Assembly (NCBI RefSeq): GCF_002954705.1
Contig: NZ_MSCO01000002.1
Span: forward strand, 928,033-992,032
Source of the DNA: Aliivibrio sifiae
Lineage (GTDB): Bacteria; Pseudomonadota; Gammaproteobacteria; Enterobacterales; Vibrionaceae
Length of the DNA: 64,000 nucleotides
Direction: 5' to 3'
This document shows, in pieces, positions 28,915 to 38,403 of this stretch. The notes below the pieces were generated by a model, which worked only from the letters and a program-made list of their open reading frames with translations, had not been told where the DNA came from and did no database searches. Both the position numbers and the translations under genes were made by a program. Each line of letters starts with the position of its first letter. The stretch's first letter is position 1.

Positions 28915-29292
28915 ATGAAAAAGACAATCATTGCAATTACAGCAGCCCTAATTTTATCTCCAACTATCGCTTTAGCTGATAATGGCGGTCACAACCAAAA
29001 ACACGTTCAATTTAATTACACAGGTCCAGTAACAACAACGACCATCGCTGAATTATTAAAAGACACGAGCATGTTTGCCGAGCAAGATGCGACAATTGAT
29101 GGACGTATTATTCGTCACATCCGTAAAGATAAATATCTATTCTCAGATGGAACCAATGAAATTCAAATTGAATTAGATAATGATATTTCAATGCCAACCG
29201 CAATTAATGAAACCACTAAAGTTCGTATTTTTGGTGAATACGAGGGCGGTAATACTCCTGAAATAGAAGTAGATCGTTTACAAACATTATAA
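28915..29292 (+). CDS. Periplasmic OB-fold protein, YgiW/YdeI (BOF) family
   Basis: A 125-residue exported protein with signal peptide MKKTIIAITAALILSPTIALA. The BOF domain follows: FNYTGPVTTTTIAELLK, then DATIDGRIIRHIRKDKYLFSDGT and KVRIFGEYEGG. YgiW/VisP and OmdA relatives are linked to envelope stress tolerance and bind small cationic ligands. It is a single gene with its own terminator. Confidence 0.9.
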   Translation: MKKTIIAITAALILSPTIALADNGGHNQKHVQFNYTGPVTTTTIAELLKDTSMFAEQDATIDGRIIRHIRKDKYLFSDGTNEIQIELDNDISMPTAINETTKVRIFGEYEGGNTPEIEVDRLQTL

Positions 29293-29316
29293 AATAAATC
29301 ATCAATAGATAATCTG

Positions 29317-29338
29317 GCCTGCTTATTGCAGGCTTTTT
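29317..29338 (+). terminator. Rho-independent terminator of the YgiW-like gene
   Basis: GCCTGC-TTATT-GCAGGC followed by TTTTT, 25 bp after the stop. Confidence 0.88.
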
Positions 29339-29375
29339 CATAGATAAAATTCATGAATATCAGGTTAACTAAGTT

Positions 29376-29915
29376 ATGGAATCAACTAAGTACATCAAAA
29401 AAGCCCTTCTTTTAGCGACAGCGCTGACATCTTCAACGGCAATGGCGAACAATTTCCCTTATAGTTTTTTTGAAGCTCGTATCGGTACAAGTCCTGGTAC
29501 CTATGGTGTGCAAGTTAACCAACAATTCACAGAAAACTCTCACCTTGTAGCTAAAGTAGATACTGAATTTTCAGGTGATTGGGATGTGGCTGGTGGTATC
29601 GGTTTTAATGGCCCAATTAATGAATTTTCCGATATTTACGGTCAACTACTTCTTCATAATGTAAAAGACAACAGCAGTGATAAATTCGGTGATGAGATGC
29701 TTACTGAAATTAATATTGGCTTTAGATTATGGCTAATGCAGCAAATTGAAGTAGGTGCTCAATACGGTCAACTATTTAATAGTGACATAAGTAAAGACAT
29801 TGGCAGTGTTCATTTCCGTTTCCACTCCACCGAACAATTATCAGTGGGCGCTGAAGCTAAGTTCAATGGTGTTTATGGTGGTCAAATGATGATGACTGCA
29901 CGATTTACTTTCTAA
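29376..29915 (+). CDS. Predicted small outer-membrane beta-barrel protein
   Basis: A 179-residue exported protein with a signal peptide ending near STAMA/NNFPYSF. The mature part is alternating amphipathic beta strands (GVQVNQQFTENSHLVAKVDTEF, then GGIGFNG and MLTEINIGFRLWLM). It ends on a strand with C-terminal phenylalanine (MMMTARFTF), the usual signal for outer-membrane barrel insertion. About eight strands fit the length, as in OmpW/OmpA-sized barrels. No specific family recognised. Confidence 0.7.
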   Translation: MESTKYIKKALLLATALTSSTAMANNFPYSFFEARIGTSPGTYGVQVNQQFTENSHLVAKVDTEFSGDWDVAGGIGFNGPINEFSDIYGQLLLHNVKDNSSDKFGDEMLTEINIGFRLWLMQQIEVGAQYGQLFNSDISKDIGSVHFRFHSTEQLSVGAEAKFNGVYGGQMMMTARFTF

Positions 29916-30012
29916 TGTAAGTTGATCAATTACCTACACATACTTAGTAAAAATAAAAGCATTGGACAACATTACGTTGTTCGTTATTAAAGGATTAATT
30001 AGTGGTTTTAAT

Positions 30013-31899
30013 ATGTTGAAAAATATCTCAATTAAAAACAAACTTACACTTATGTTTGTGACTGTCATTTTAATTATGGCGTCGATTCAAATAGTAATGA
30101 CTGGACGTCAACTGCTTGCGGAAACCTATCACTCTGTGAATCAATTTTCAACGGTACTTACCAAAACAAATGTGTCAGGTCTTGAAAAATGGATAAATGG
30201 AAGAATAAGTATTGTAGAAGCATCAACCCGTTCTTTTACTCACTCTGACGCGCCTGTTGATTACTTAAATCAATCCCAAAGAGCTGGACACTTTATTATT
30301 AATTACGCAGGGTTAGATACTGGTGATTTTATCCAAAGTAACTCCGACAACCCTGTTCCTTCAGATTATGATCCTCGTCAACGCGGCTGGTACCAAGAAG
30401 CATCATCAACTTCAAATGCTATTGTAACAAGTCCTTACGTTGATGCTAGTAATGGCGATTTAGTGGTAACTATTGCTAAAGCATTCAATATTAATGGTCA
30501 CCATGGCGTTGTTGGTGCAGATGTAAGCATTCAATCTCTTGTTGATGATATTTTAGCAATAAACCAAGATGGCGTATCTGCCTTTCTTATTGATGGTAAC
30601 GGTAATTTTGTTGCTCATCCTGATAGAAATATGGCGATGAAATCGGTTTCTGCGCTTGGTAATGAATTTTCATTAAATAAAATTCAGCAATTAGCAAGGA
30701 CTAACTCTCAAAGTGAAACTTTGGTTAATGGTAACGAAGCTTTCTTAACCGCTGCCAAAATACCTCAAACAGATTGGTACTTTATTGTTGTCGTTGATAA
30801 ACAACAAGCCTTTGGCTCAGTTCGTGATGTATTACGTGATTCTACATTGATGACATTATTACAAATTGCCATCATTGCTGCCCTTGCTATGTATTTAATT
30901 CAGAAAGCGTTAGCTCCTCTCAATATATTAAGCAAAGCAATGAAAGACTTATCAAATGGTAACGGTGATTTAACTCAACGCATTACTGTAGAATCAAAAG
31001 ATGAGATTGGAATCTTGGCTACTCATGTCAACGGCTTTGTAGAAAAACTACAGACCATTGTAAAAGACATTGCAACCTCATCTTCAGAACTTGATTCACA
31101 ATCAAAAGTAAGCACAAAAGTAGCACGCCAAACTAGCGATGGATTAGCGATTCAATTAAATGAAATCTCTCAAATAGCGACGGCTGTTCATGAAATGTCA
31201 GCAACAGCTCAAGAAGTCGCGAATAATGCACAAATAACGGCAGATTCTGCAGTCAGCTCAACTAAGAATTGTGAACAAGGTAAACAAGTGATCATGCGTA
31301 ATCAGCAATCAATCACTAACCTAGCCTCTCAAGTGGACAATGCCTCAGGGATTATCCAAGAGTTAGATAAAAATGCACAAGACATTAATACTATTCTTTC
31401 TACTATCAGAGATATTGCAGAGCAGACCAACCTCCTCGCTTTAAATGCCGCCATTGAAGCAGCACGAGCTGGTGATCAAGGTCGAGGCTTTGCCGTTGTT
31501 GCTGATGAAGTTCGAGTGTTATCACAAAGAACTCATAGCTCAACTGATGAAATCAGACATATGATTGAGACTTTACAGCGTAATACTGCAAATGCAGTTC
31601 AAAGCATGGATGAAAGTAAAGTCTTTGCTCAATCAAGTGTTGATGATGCGAATAATGCAACTCAAGCTCTAGAAGAAATTTCCATATCAATAATGCAGAT
31701 TTCAGACATGGCAACACAAATATCTAATGCAGCAGCAGAGCAAAGAACGGTGACAGATGAAGTTAGTATGAACATACAATCAGCCAATGATGTCTCTGAC
31801 CAAATGTCAAATCAAGCTGAAAACTCTCAAAAACTGTCTGAAGAATTACGTGGCATTTCTAAGCAACTTAATAATCAGGTTAATTTATTTAAATACTAA
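30013..31899 (+). CDS. Methyl-accepting chemotaxis protein with dCache_1 sensor (probable amino-acid receptor)
   Basis: A 628-residue chemoreceptor. I chose the ATG at 30013 ([15 protein letters not shown]) over an upstream in-frame TTG at 29962, because it puts the first membrane helix at the N-terminus. The periplasmic part is a dCache_1 domain with [28 protein letters not shown] and VVGADVS, which carry the Y, R, W, Y, Y and D positions of the amino-acid-binding dCache motif. HAMP and signalling domains follow ([20 protein letters not shown]). It ends NLFKY with no methylation-docking pentapeptide. Confidence 0.9.
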   Translation: MLKNISIKNKLTLMFVTVILIMASIQIVMTGRQLLAETYHSVNQFSTVLTKTNVSGLEKWINGRISIVEASTRSFTHSDAPVDYLNQSQRAGHFIINYAGLDTGDFIQSNSDNPVPSDYDPRQRGWYQEASSTSNAIVTSPYVDASNGDLVVTIAKAFNINGHHGVVGADVSIQSLVDDILAINQDGVSAFLIDGNGNFVAHPDRNMAMKSVSALGNEFSLNKIQQLARTNSQSETLVNGNEAFLTAAKIPQTDWYFIVVVDKQQAFGSVRDVLRDSTLMTLLQIAIIAALAMYLIQKALAPLNILSKAMKDLSNGNGDLTQRITVESKDEIGILATHVNGFVEKLQTIVKDIATSSSELDSQSKVSTKVARQTSDGLAIQLNEISQIATAVHEMSATAQEVANNAQITADSAVSSTKNCEQGKQVIMRNQQSITNLASQVDNASGIIQELDKNAQDINTILSTIRDIAEQTNLLALNAAIEAARAGDQGRGFAVVADEVRVLSQRTHSSTDEIRHMIETLQRNTANAVQSMDESKVFAQSSVDDANNATQALEEISISIMQISDMATQISNAAAEQRTVTDEVSMNIQSANDVSDQMSNQAENSQKLSEELRGISKQLNNQVNLFKY

Positions 31900-31933
31900 C
31901 CATTTAAGCAGATTTTAGAAAAATAAAAATAAC

Positions 31934-31968
31934 GCCAGTGCATTTATAATGAATGTACTGGCTTTTTG
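31934..31968 (+). terminator. Rho-independent terminator of the dCache chemoreceptor gene
   Basis: GCCAGTGCATT and AATGTACTGGC pair with one mismatch and are followed by TTTTTGTTTT. Confidence 0.88.
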
Positions 31969-32067
31969 TTTTATTAATGAGAATTAAACCAATCTATATC
32001 AAAGAACTTGATTTCGTCTTCTTTTAACCCTAACTTGTTATTATGTTGTTAAAAAGGATGTTGCGAC

Positions 32068-33486
32068 ATGATGTTTTTACATAAATATATTTTGTTATTC
32101 TTCTTCTTCCCTAGCATAGTATTTGCTTTGGAACTCTCTCCATTGGCACAAGTCCCTTATACTGGAGATCTTGATAGCCTAAAGAAAAAAGGAATTGTGC
32201 GTGTTCTTGTTTCTGCTGATCTCGGTTTTTACTATATAGAAAAAGGACAACCCAAAGGGATTATTGCCGAGTTTATTCATCATTTTGAATTATATTTACA
32301 CAAGAAAAAGATAAATGTGAATGTACAGGTGATCCCTGTTCCAAGAGACGATCTTCTCAACGCTCTCGAAGCCGGTTTTGGGGACATTGCCGTTGCCAAT
32401 TTAACCATTACTCCTCAACGATTAAAATATGTTGATTTCAGTGATCCTATCATTAGTAACAGCCAAGAGTGGCTTGTTACCTCAAAATCAATACCAAAAA
32501 TTACGTCATTTGAAGAACTGTCAGGAAAAGAAGTCTGGGTACGCGCAAGCTCGAGCTACTTTGAGAGTTTGCAGCAAATTAATCAGCAACTCTCTTCTGA
32601 CGATATCCCTCCTATCCACGTTCAATTCATTGAAGAGAACTTACAAGATTACGAATTAATGGAGATGATCAATCAAGATATCCTCCCTATTACTGTCATC
32701 GATAGCCATAAATCTCAGCTATGGACAAAAATCATGAACAATATCGTTATTCATGAAGAACTCCCTATCCGCACTAACGCGAGTATCGGCTGGGCAATGA
32801 GGAAAAACAGTCCTCAATTGAAATCAGAAGTAAATCTATACGCGAATAAAATCAAACAAGGTTCTTTTTTAGGTAATGTTATTTACAATAAATATCTCGA
32901 TAACTCTAAATGGTTTAAAAAAGCATTAAACCCAAATACAGTTAAACAATTTAACAGCCTTGCCGTATTATTCGAACAATACGCCGAACAATATCAGTTT
33001 GATTGGCTAATGATTTCAGCACAAGCGTATCAAGAATCTAGGTTTAACAATCGTTTGGTTTCTCACATGGGCGCTGTTGGGATTATGCAAGTACTACCTA
33101 AAACAGCAAAAGAACCTTATATCAATATCAAGAATTTCAGGCAGCTAGAACATAATATTCATGCAGGTGTTAAGTACATGAATTTTGTACATAAGCGTTA
33201 CTTCCAGAAGCCTGAAATAACAAAAGAAAATCAAATGTACTTTTCGTTAGCCGCTTATAATGCAGGGCCTGCAAATGTAAGGAAAATGCGCAGAATGGCA
33301 GTAAAACATGGTTATGACCCTAATGTTTGGTTCAATAACGTCGAAATTATGGCTCGAAAGTACGTCAGCAAAGAGCCTGTCCATTACGTTACCAACATCA
33401 GTCGTTATTATGTTATCTATAAGCAGATAGCTCTATTACAAGCTCTCAGAGAACAACAAAACGCATCTAATTATAAATTATTTTAA
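32068..33486 (+). CDS. MltF-like protein: solute-binding domain plus lytic transglycosylase
   Basis: A 472-residue exported protein with a hydrophobic signal peptide (HKYILLFFFFPSIVFA). Residues about 40-270 form an SBP_bac_3 domain (GIVRVLVSADLGFYYIEKGQPKG; YVDFSDPI). Residues about 310-450 form an SLT domain with the catalytic glutamate in AQAYQESRF, followed by GAVGIMQVLPKTA and SLAAYNAGPANV. This two-domain layout is that of membrane-bound lytic transglycosylase F. There is no lipobox, so it is probably periplasmic. It would cleave peptidoglycan, with the N-terminal domain sensing a muropeptide or amino acid. Confidence 0.88.
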   Translation: MMFLHKYILLFFFFPSIVFALELSPLAQVPYTGDLDSLKKKGIVRVLVSADLGFYYIEKGQPKGIIAEFIHHFELYLHKKKINVNVQVIPVPRDDLLNALEAGFGDIAVANLTITPQRLKYVDFSDPIISNSQEWLVTSKSIPKITSFEELSGKEVWVRASSSYFESLQQINQQLSSDDIPPIHVQFIEENLQDYELMEMINQDILPITVIDSHKSQLWTKIMNNIVIHEELPIRTNASIGWAMRKNSPQLKSEVNLYANKIKQGSFLGNVIYNKYLDNSKWFKKALNPNTVKQFNSLAVLFEQYAEQYQFDWLMISAQAYQESRFNNRLVSHMGAVGIMQVLPKTAKEPYINIKNFRQLEHNIHAGVKYMNFVHKRYFQKPEITKENQMYFSLAAYNAGPANVRKMRRMAVKHGYDPNVWFNNVEIMARKYVSKEPVHYVTNISRYYVIYKQIALLQALREQQNASNYKLF

Positions 33487-33506
33487 TAAAGTCCAGCAGT
33501 ATCAAT

Positions 33507-33539
33507 AAAAACGCCCAAACATTATGTTTGGGCGTTTTT
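33507..33539 (+). terminator. Bidirectional Rho-independent terminator
   Basis: AAAACGCCCAAAC-ATTAT-GTTTGGGCGTTTTT, perfect stem. It serves the MltF-like gene and, read leftwards, the convergent retropepsin-like gene. Confidence 0.93.
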
Positions 33540-33561
33540 ATTTCATTACGATTTATTCAAG

Positions 33562-34227
33562 TTATTTCTCTAACTTTACTTTTGGTTGAATAAATTTCTT
33601 ACTTACATCAACAACAGCTACATCACGAAAAAAAGTTCTTCCAAGCAATACAGGGAATGTCATGTGTGTGCGGTCATTAAGCGTAAATTCTGTTTTCGTT
33701 TTTAAGTCACCAATTTGTACCCATGCTTCAATCACTGGACGATCGGTGCGTTTTTCTGTACTTGATTGACGTATAGTTACAATACGTGAAACTGGAGATT
33801 CAAATTCCTTAGTTTCTTTATCATTATGAGCCAGTTTAAACTTAACCCAATTTTTCCCATCACGCTCAAACATTTCAATATCAACCGCTGAAATTGAAGA
33901 CGTCGTCGCGCCAGTATCTATACGAGCTTTCGCGTTATGGTTAATCGCTTTAATGTACATCCACTCTTCTTCACCTAAAATTAATTTACCATCAGCTGTT
34001 TTTAGGCTTGTCGCCACTGGAGGTTTAGGGTCAATTTGTGGTTTTTGCTCTGGCTTCACTGCTGGTTTTGTTTCTGGTTTAACCGCAGGTTTTGTCTCTG
34101 GTGTCAACGGCTGCTCAACTGCAGGTTTATCTGTTGTACCCGTTTCTGGTGTTGTAGCTGTTGTTGACATACAACCAGCCAGCAAAATAGGTAAAAATAA
34201 CGTTGACCATTTTTTTGTTATCTTCAT
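33562..34227 (-). CDS. Lipoprotein with retropepsin-like aspartic protease domain (Zn_protease/DUF785 family)
   Basis: A 221-residue lipoprotein; lipobox LLAGC with cysteine at residue 19. A proline/lysine spacer near residues 30-70 is made of repeated ETKPAVKP units. The C-terminal domain (residues about 80-221) starts ILGEEEWMYI and has ARIDTGATTSSISA, the DTG/A motif of retropepsin-type proteases, plus VLLGRTFFRD. The family is annotated as putative ATP-dependent zinc protease (RimK cluster), but the DTGA motif argues for an aspartic protease. A paralogue lies at 42081-42578. Confidence 0.85.
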   Translation of the reverse strand: MKITKKWSTLFLPILLAGCMSTTATTPETGTTDKPAVEQPLTPETKPAVKPETKPAVKPEQKPQIDPKPPVATSLKTADGKLILGEEEWMYIKAINHNAKARIDTGATTSSISAVDIEMFERDGKNWVKFKLAHNDKETKEFESPVSRIVTIRQSSTEKRTDRPVIEAWVQIGDLKTKTEFTLNDRTHMTFPVLLGRTFFRDVAVVDVSKKFIQPKVKLEK

Positions 34228-34294
34228 GCGTTTTCCTTTACTGTCTTATCTGTAATCGTTCATTCTATTATAGTAATAAATCTCAAAATATCTG

Positions 34295-35482
34295 TTACTT
34301 ATTTGCAACAGAGGCAACAGATTTAGCAATATAATCAATATGCTGCTCTTGCATTCCTGCGATATTAATACGACCATCTCCTACCGCATAAATTCCATGT
34401 TCAGATTTTAATGCCGCCATTTTCTCGCTATTAAAACCAATGACAGAAAACATTCCCTTGTGATGTTCAATAAAATCAAAATCTGTTGATTGAGTTTCAT
34501 TACGTAATGCAGCACAAAGATTCGTACGCAAACCAAGCAGGCGCTTTTGCATCGTATCTAGCTCAGTACGCCACGATAGTGTTAATGCTTCATCATTTAA
34601 GATCCTACCTACAATAGCCGCACCATGATCTGGTGGCATGGTGTAAGTTGCTCGTGCCATTTGCAGCAGTTTAGCTTTTGCATTCATTGCAATTTCAAGG
34701 TTTGCTGCAATCACCATTGCTGCGCCTGTTCTTTCACGGTACAAACCAAAGTTTTTTGAACATGAGGTGGCAATAAACATTTGAGGAACACGGTCTGCCA
34801 TAAAACGTAAACCTGCCGCATCTGCCTCTAAGCCATCACCAAATCCTTGGTAAGCAATATCAACAAAAGGAATAAAACCATTTTTTAGGGCTAATTCTGT
34901 AATCGCAATCCAATCAGAAAGACGAATATCGGCTCCTGTTGGGTTATGGCAACAACCATGCAATAGGATAATGTCTTTAGGACCAGCTTTTGCTAAATCA
35001 GCCATCATAGCTTCGCTATCAACTTGTTTCGTTGTAGGGTTAAAGTAATTGTAGTGTTTAACCTTTAAGCCCGCTGCTTCCATTACTGGTTGATGATTAA
35101 TATAGCTAGGGTTACTAATCCAAACCGTTGCACCCGACTCTGTTGATTTAATCAAATCGGCAATCATACGTAACGCACCACTTGCCCCTGGTGTTTGAAT
35201 CGCAGAAACACGCTCATATGCTGAAGTATCACGTAAAAGAAGATCAACCATGCTTTGGTTAAAAACTTCACAACCAGCAAGACCAACATACGCTTTAGTT
35301 GTTTGCTCTGCTGCAATAGATTTCGCAGAATCACTAACCGCTTTCATGATTGGGGTTTGACCTTGGTCATTACGATAAACACCAATACCGAGATCCACTT
35401 TGTTAGCACGATCGTCAGCACGATATTCAATAGAAAGAGAAAGAATCGGATCTTTAGCAGGAGTTGCTATATTTTGCAGCAT
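34295..35482 (-). CDS. Aspartate/aromatic amino-acid aminotransferase (class I PLP enzyme)
   Basis: A 395-residue AspC/TyrB-type transaminase. The N-terminus reads DPILSLSIEYRADDRANKVDLGIGVYRNDQG. HGCCHNPTGADI holds the PLP-binding Asn/Pro, FVDIAYQGFGDG the aspartate, and SCSKNFGLYRERTGA the Schiff-base lysine. It exchanges amino groups between aspartate or aromatic amino acids and 2-oxoglutarate. Whether it prefers aspartate or aromatic substrates cannot be read. It lies 90 bp after nrdG in the same direction. Confidence 0.9.
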   Translation of the reverse strand: MLQNIATPAKDPILSLSIEYRADDRANKVDLGIGVYRNDQGQTPIMKAVSDSAKSIAAEQTTKAYVGLAGCEVFNQSMVDLLLRDTSAYERVSAIQTPGASGALRMIADLIKSTESGATVWISNPSYINHQPVMEAAGLKVKHYNYFNPTTKQVDSEAMMADLAKAGPKDIILLHGCCHNPTGADIRLSDWIAITELALKNGFIPFVDIAYQGFGDGLEADAAGLRFMADRVPQMFIATSCSKNFGLYRERTGAAMVIAANLEIAMNAKAKLLQMARATYTMPPDHGAAIVGRILNDEALTLSWRTELDTMQKRLLGLRTNLCAALRNETQSTDFDFIEHHKGMFSVIGFNSEKMAALKSEHGIYAVGDGRINIAGMQEQHIDYIAKSVASVANK

Positions 35483-35572
35483 ATTTTCATATCCTTATGA
35501 TCTGTAATGCATTTAAATTACCATTCAGACAGGAAAATATCACGGTTTATTGTTTATTTTTTCACAATTTCC

Positions 35573-36043
35573 TTACAATACATTAATTGTATGAATGATT
35601 TGATTGCTCGAACCACGCCACTCCAATGACGGATCGGCTTTATCTTGCTCAAAGCGACCATCAATTAGTGTATCAATAAGAGCCACTATTTCTTTTTGTG
35701 TTTCGTTAAGCTCATTTAATTCGTAACCCGTCCACATCCAAATGTCTTTATTTTCGCATTCAGATTTGACTCGCTTTACTAACTTAAGTACTGCTTCGCA
35801 GTTCATTGGGTGCAAAGGATCACCGCCTGATAACGATAATCCTCGACGATAAATACGCGTATCATTCAAATCAGCAATGATCTTATCTTCTAATTGCTGA
35901 CAAAATGCATGTCCGGAATTTGGATTCAATGTGGACTTGTTGTAGCACCCTTTGCAATTGTGCTCACAACCAGAAACAAACAGGGTACAGCGTGTACCCG
36001 GCCCGTTAATCACATCAATCGAATGATAAACGTGATAATTCAT
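35573..36043 (-). CDS. nrdG: NrdG, activase of anaerobic ribonucleotide reductase
   Basis: A 156-residue radical-SAM enzyme. The cluster motif is CEHNCKGC (CX3CX2C) near residue 26, preceded by GPGTRCTLFVSG; the glycine-rich SAM segment is LSLSGGDPLHP. It makes the glycyl radical on NrdD. Its start codon abuts the nrdD stop. Confidence 0.96.
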   Translation of the reverse strand: MNYHVYHSIDVINGPGTRCTLFVSGCEHNCKGCYNKSTLNPNSGHAFCQQLEDKIIADLNDTRIYRRGLSLSGGDPLHPMNCEAVLKLVKRVKSECENKDIWMWTGYELNELNETQKEIVALIDTLIDGRFEQDKADPSLEWRGSSNQIIHTINVL

Positions 36044-38163
36044 TATAAATGCTTCACTCGGCGTTGAACTTCTTCTTGCTTGCCAAAGTTAAATGGACGC
36101 GCATCTGGGCTACCTAAATAGCCACATACTCGACGAGTTACTGATACTTTGGTTGAGTCATGGTTACCACATTTAGGACAAGTAAAGCCTTTACTTGTAC
36201 ATTCAAACTCGCCGTTGTAACCACACTCATAACATTCATCAATTGGTGTATTTGTTCCGTAATAAGGCACACGGCTATAGCTGTAGTCCCATACATTTTC
36301 TAACGCTTCAATGTTGCGTTGCATGTTAGGGAATTCACCATAACAAATAAAACCACCACTTGAGATCTCAGGATACGGCATTTCAAAATCAATTTTATCG
36401 TACGGATTTACTGTTTTTTGCACATCTAAATGGAAACTGTTGGTGTAATAACCCTTATCTGTCACTTTATCGATAACACCGAATTCTGTGTTATCTAGCT
36501 TACAGAAGCGTGAACATAAGTTTTCACTTGGTGTTCCATAAAGACTAAAGCCAAAACCTGTTTCTTTTGTCCATACTTGAACTGCATCTTTTAGATACTG
36601 AATAATTTCTAATGCTTTAACTTGAAGGTCAGCATTGTCATATAGGTGGTCATCACTCTTGAATAGCGCTTCAATTGTCTCATGTACACCAATATAGCCT
36701 AATGATACTGACGCTCGGCCATTTTTAAAGATGTTAATAATGTCATCATCTGGATTTAAGCGAACACCACATGCACCTTCCATATAAAGGATTGGGGCAA
36801 CGCGCGCTTTAACGCCTTCTAAACGAGAAATGCGAGACTCTAAAGCGCGACGACAAAGAACAAGGCGCTCATCAAGTAATTTGTAGAATGCCGTTACATC
36901 CCCTTTTGCTTCAATTGCAACGCGAGGCAAGTTTAAACTTACTACGCCAAGGTTGTTACGACCATCATGAATTTGTTCGCCATTTTCTTCATATAAATCT
37001 AAGAAGCTACGACAACCCATCGGAGTTTTAAATGACCCAGTAATTTCAACTACTTTGTCGTAGTTAAGAATATCTGGATACATACGCTTTGACGCACATT
37101 CAAGCGCAAGCTCTTTAATGTCGTAATGTGGATCTGATTTTTTATGGTTTAAGCCATCACGAATAGCGAAAACTAATTTAGGGAATACCGCTGTTTTACG
37201 GTTTTTACCTAAACCTGCAATACGGTTCGCTAATATAGAACGTTGGATTAATTTTGATTCCCAACTTGTTCCTAAACCAAAACCAAACGTTACGAATGGC
37301 GTTTGTCCATTAGCGGTATGTAGTGTATTTACTTCATACTCAAGAGATTGAAATGCGTCGTAGCATTCTTTTTCTGTTTGTGCTTGAGCAAATGCTTCTG
37401 AATCAGGAATGCCCCATTTCTCAGCTAATTTTAATGCCTTTTGATAACTAATTGTTACGTATGGTGCAAGAATTTCATCAATACGGTTAATCGTAGTTCC
37501 ACCGTAGATATGACTTGCTACTTGCGCAATAATTTGCGCAGTAACAGCAGTTGCCGTTGCAATCGATTTTGGCGTATCGATTTCCGCATTACCCATTTTA
37601 AAGCCACCTGTTAACATGCCTTTTAAATCAATCAGCATACAGTTGAACATTGGGAAGAATGGTGCGTAATCTAAATCATGATAATGGATCTCACCACGTT
37701 CATGTGCTTGTACAATATCACGTGGTAAAATATGGCGTGTTGCGTAGTGCTTAGCAACAATACCCGCTAATAAATCACGTTGTGTTGGAATAACTTTACC
37801 GTCTTTATTTGCGTTTTCATTTAATAATTCAGCATTACTTTGTTCAATTAGGCCACTGATCTCTTTATTGAGCACACTGATTTTTTCACGAGCAATATCA
37901 CGATCATGACGATACTCAATATAAGCACGAGCTAATACTTTATGTGGTCCTTGCATTAATTCGTTTTCAACCAGTTCTTGGATTTGACGAATACCCACTT
38001 CTTGTTGTCCCTGTAAAGCAACCTCAACAGCATGAGCCACTAACTGTGCATAACTCTCAATCTCAGGCGTTACCTGCTCTGATGCACCTTTTACAGCGTC
38101 AATAATACGAGAATTCTTATAGGCTGCACGACTTCCATCTCGTTTGATTACAGTTATATTCAC
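36043..38163 (-). CDS. nrdD: NrdD, anaerobic ribonucleoside-triphosphate reductase
   Basis: A 706-residue glycyl-radical enzyme. The N-terminal ATP cone reads ITVIKRDGSRAAYKNSRIIDAV. The zinc site has CYECGYNGEF and CPKCGNHD near residues 640-665. The radical glycine lies in VCGYLGSPDARPFN near residue 681. It makes deoxynucleotides without oxygen. The upstream region has an FNR box and NrdR-like boxes. Confidence 0.97.
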   Translation of the reverse strand: MNITVIKRDGSRAAYKNSRIIDAVKGASEQVTPEIESYAQLVAHAVEVALQGQQEVGIRQIQELVENELMQGPHKVLARAYIEYRHDRDIAREKISVLNKEISGLIEQSNAELLNENANKDGKVIPTQRDLLAGIVAKHYATRHILPRDIVQAHERGEIHYHDLDYAPFFPMFNCMLIDLKGMLTGGFKMGNAEIDTPKSIATATAVTAQIIAQVASHIYGGTTINRIDEILAPYVTISYQKALKLAEKWGIPDSEAFAQAQTEKECYDAFQSLEYEVNTLHTANGQTPFVTFGFGLGTSWESKLIQRSILANRIAGLGKNRKTAVFPKLVFAIRDGLNHKKSDPHYDIKELALECASKRMYPDILNYDKVVEITGSFKTPMGCRSFLDLYEENGEQIHDGRNNLGVVSLNLPRVAIEAKGDVTAFYKLLDERLVLCRRALESRISRLEGVKARVAPILYMEGACGVRLNPDDDIINIFKNGRASVSLGYIGVHETIEALFKSDDHLYDNADLQVKALEIIQYLKDAVQVWTKETGFGFSLYGTPSENLCSRFCKLDNTEFGVIDKVTDKGYYTNSFHLDVQKTVNPYDKIDFEMPYPEISSGGFICYGEFPNMQRNIEALENVWDYSYSRVPYYGTNTPIDECYECGYNGEFECTSKGFTCPKCGNHDSTKVSVTRRVCGYLGSPDARPFNFGKQEEVQRRVKHL

Positions 38164-38172
38164 AGTGGCTCC

Positions 38173-38221
38173 AAATACTAAATAGTGGGGGTATTAGACT
38201 CGCTAACACAAGATGTGGTGT
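38173..38221 (-). promoter_or_regulatory. Paired NrdR-box candidates upstream of nrdDG
   Basis: ACACAAGATGTGGTGT (38206-38221) is a good fit to the 16-bp NrdR palindrome, and AAATACTAAATAGTGG (38173-38188) is a weaker second box, 33 bp away centre to centre, near the usual three helical turns. NrdR represses ribonucleotide reductase genes. The downstream box lies just before the nrdD start. Confidence 0.5.
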
Positions 38222-38226
38222 ATTAA
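38221..38226 (-). promoter_or_regulatory. Candidate -10 element of nrdDG
   Basis: TTAATA on the minus strand, about 30 bp downstream of the FNR-box centre. It would place the FNR site near -41. Confidence 0.45.
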
Positions 38227-38249
38227 GCTCGATCTGAGAATAAAATACC

Positions 38250-38263
38250 TTGATCTAGATCAA
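38250..38263 (-). promoter_or_regulatory. FNR box upstream of nrdDG
   Basis: TTGATCTAGATCAA, a perfect palindromic match to TTGAT-N4-ATCAA, 87 bp before the nrdD start. FNR is known to activate nrdDG in E. coli. Confidence 0.8.
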
Positions 38264-38403
38264 GGTAAATCTGAGGGTGATTCTAGTTTCACCACTGCTT
38301 TTAGATTGTTCTCACTTTCGTTGCAATGTATGAAAATGAAACATTTTTTTGTGTGCTATCTCGGTATTTTTTAATTAAACTGCTTGCGATTTCAGGAGGA
38401 CTT

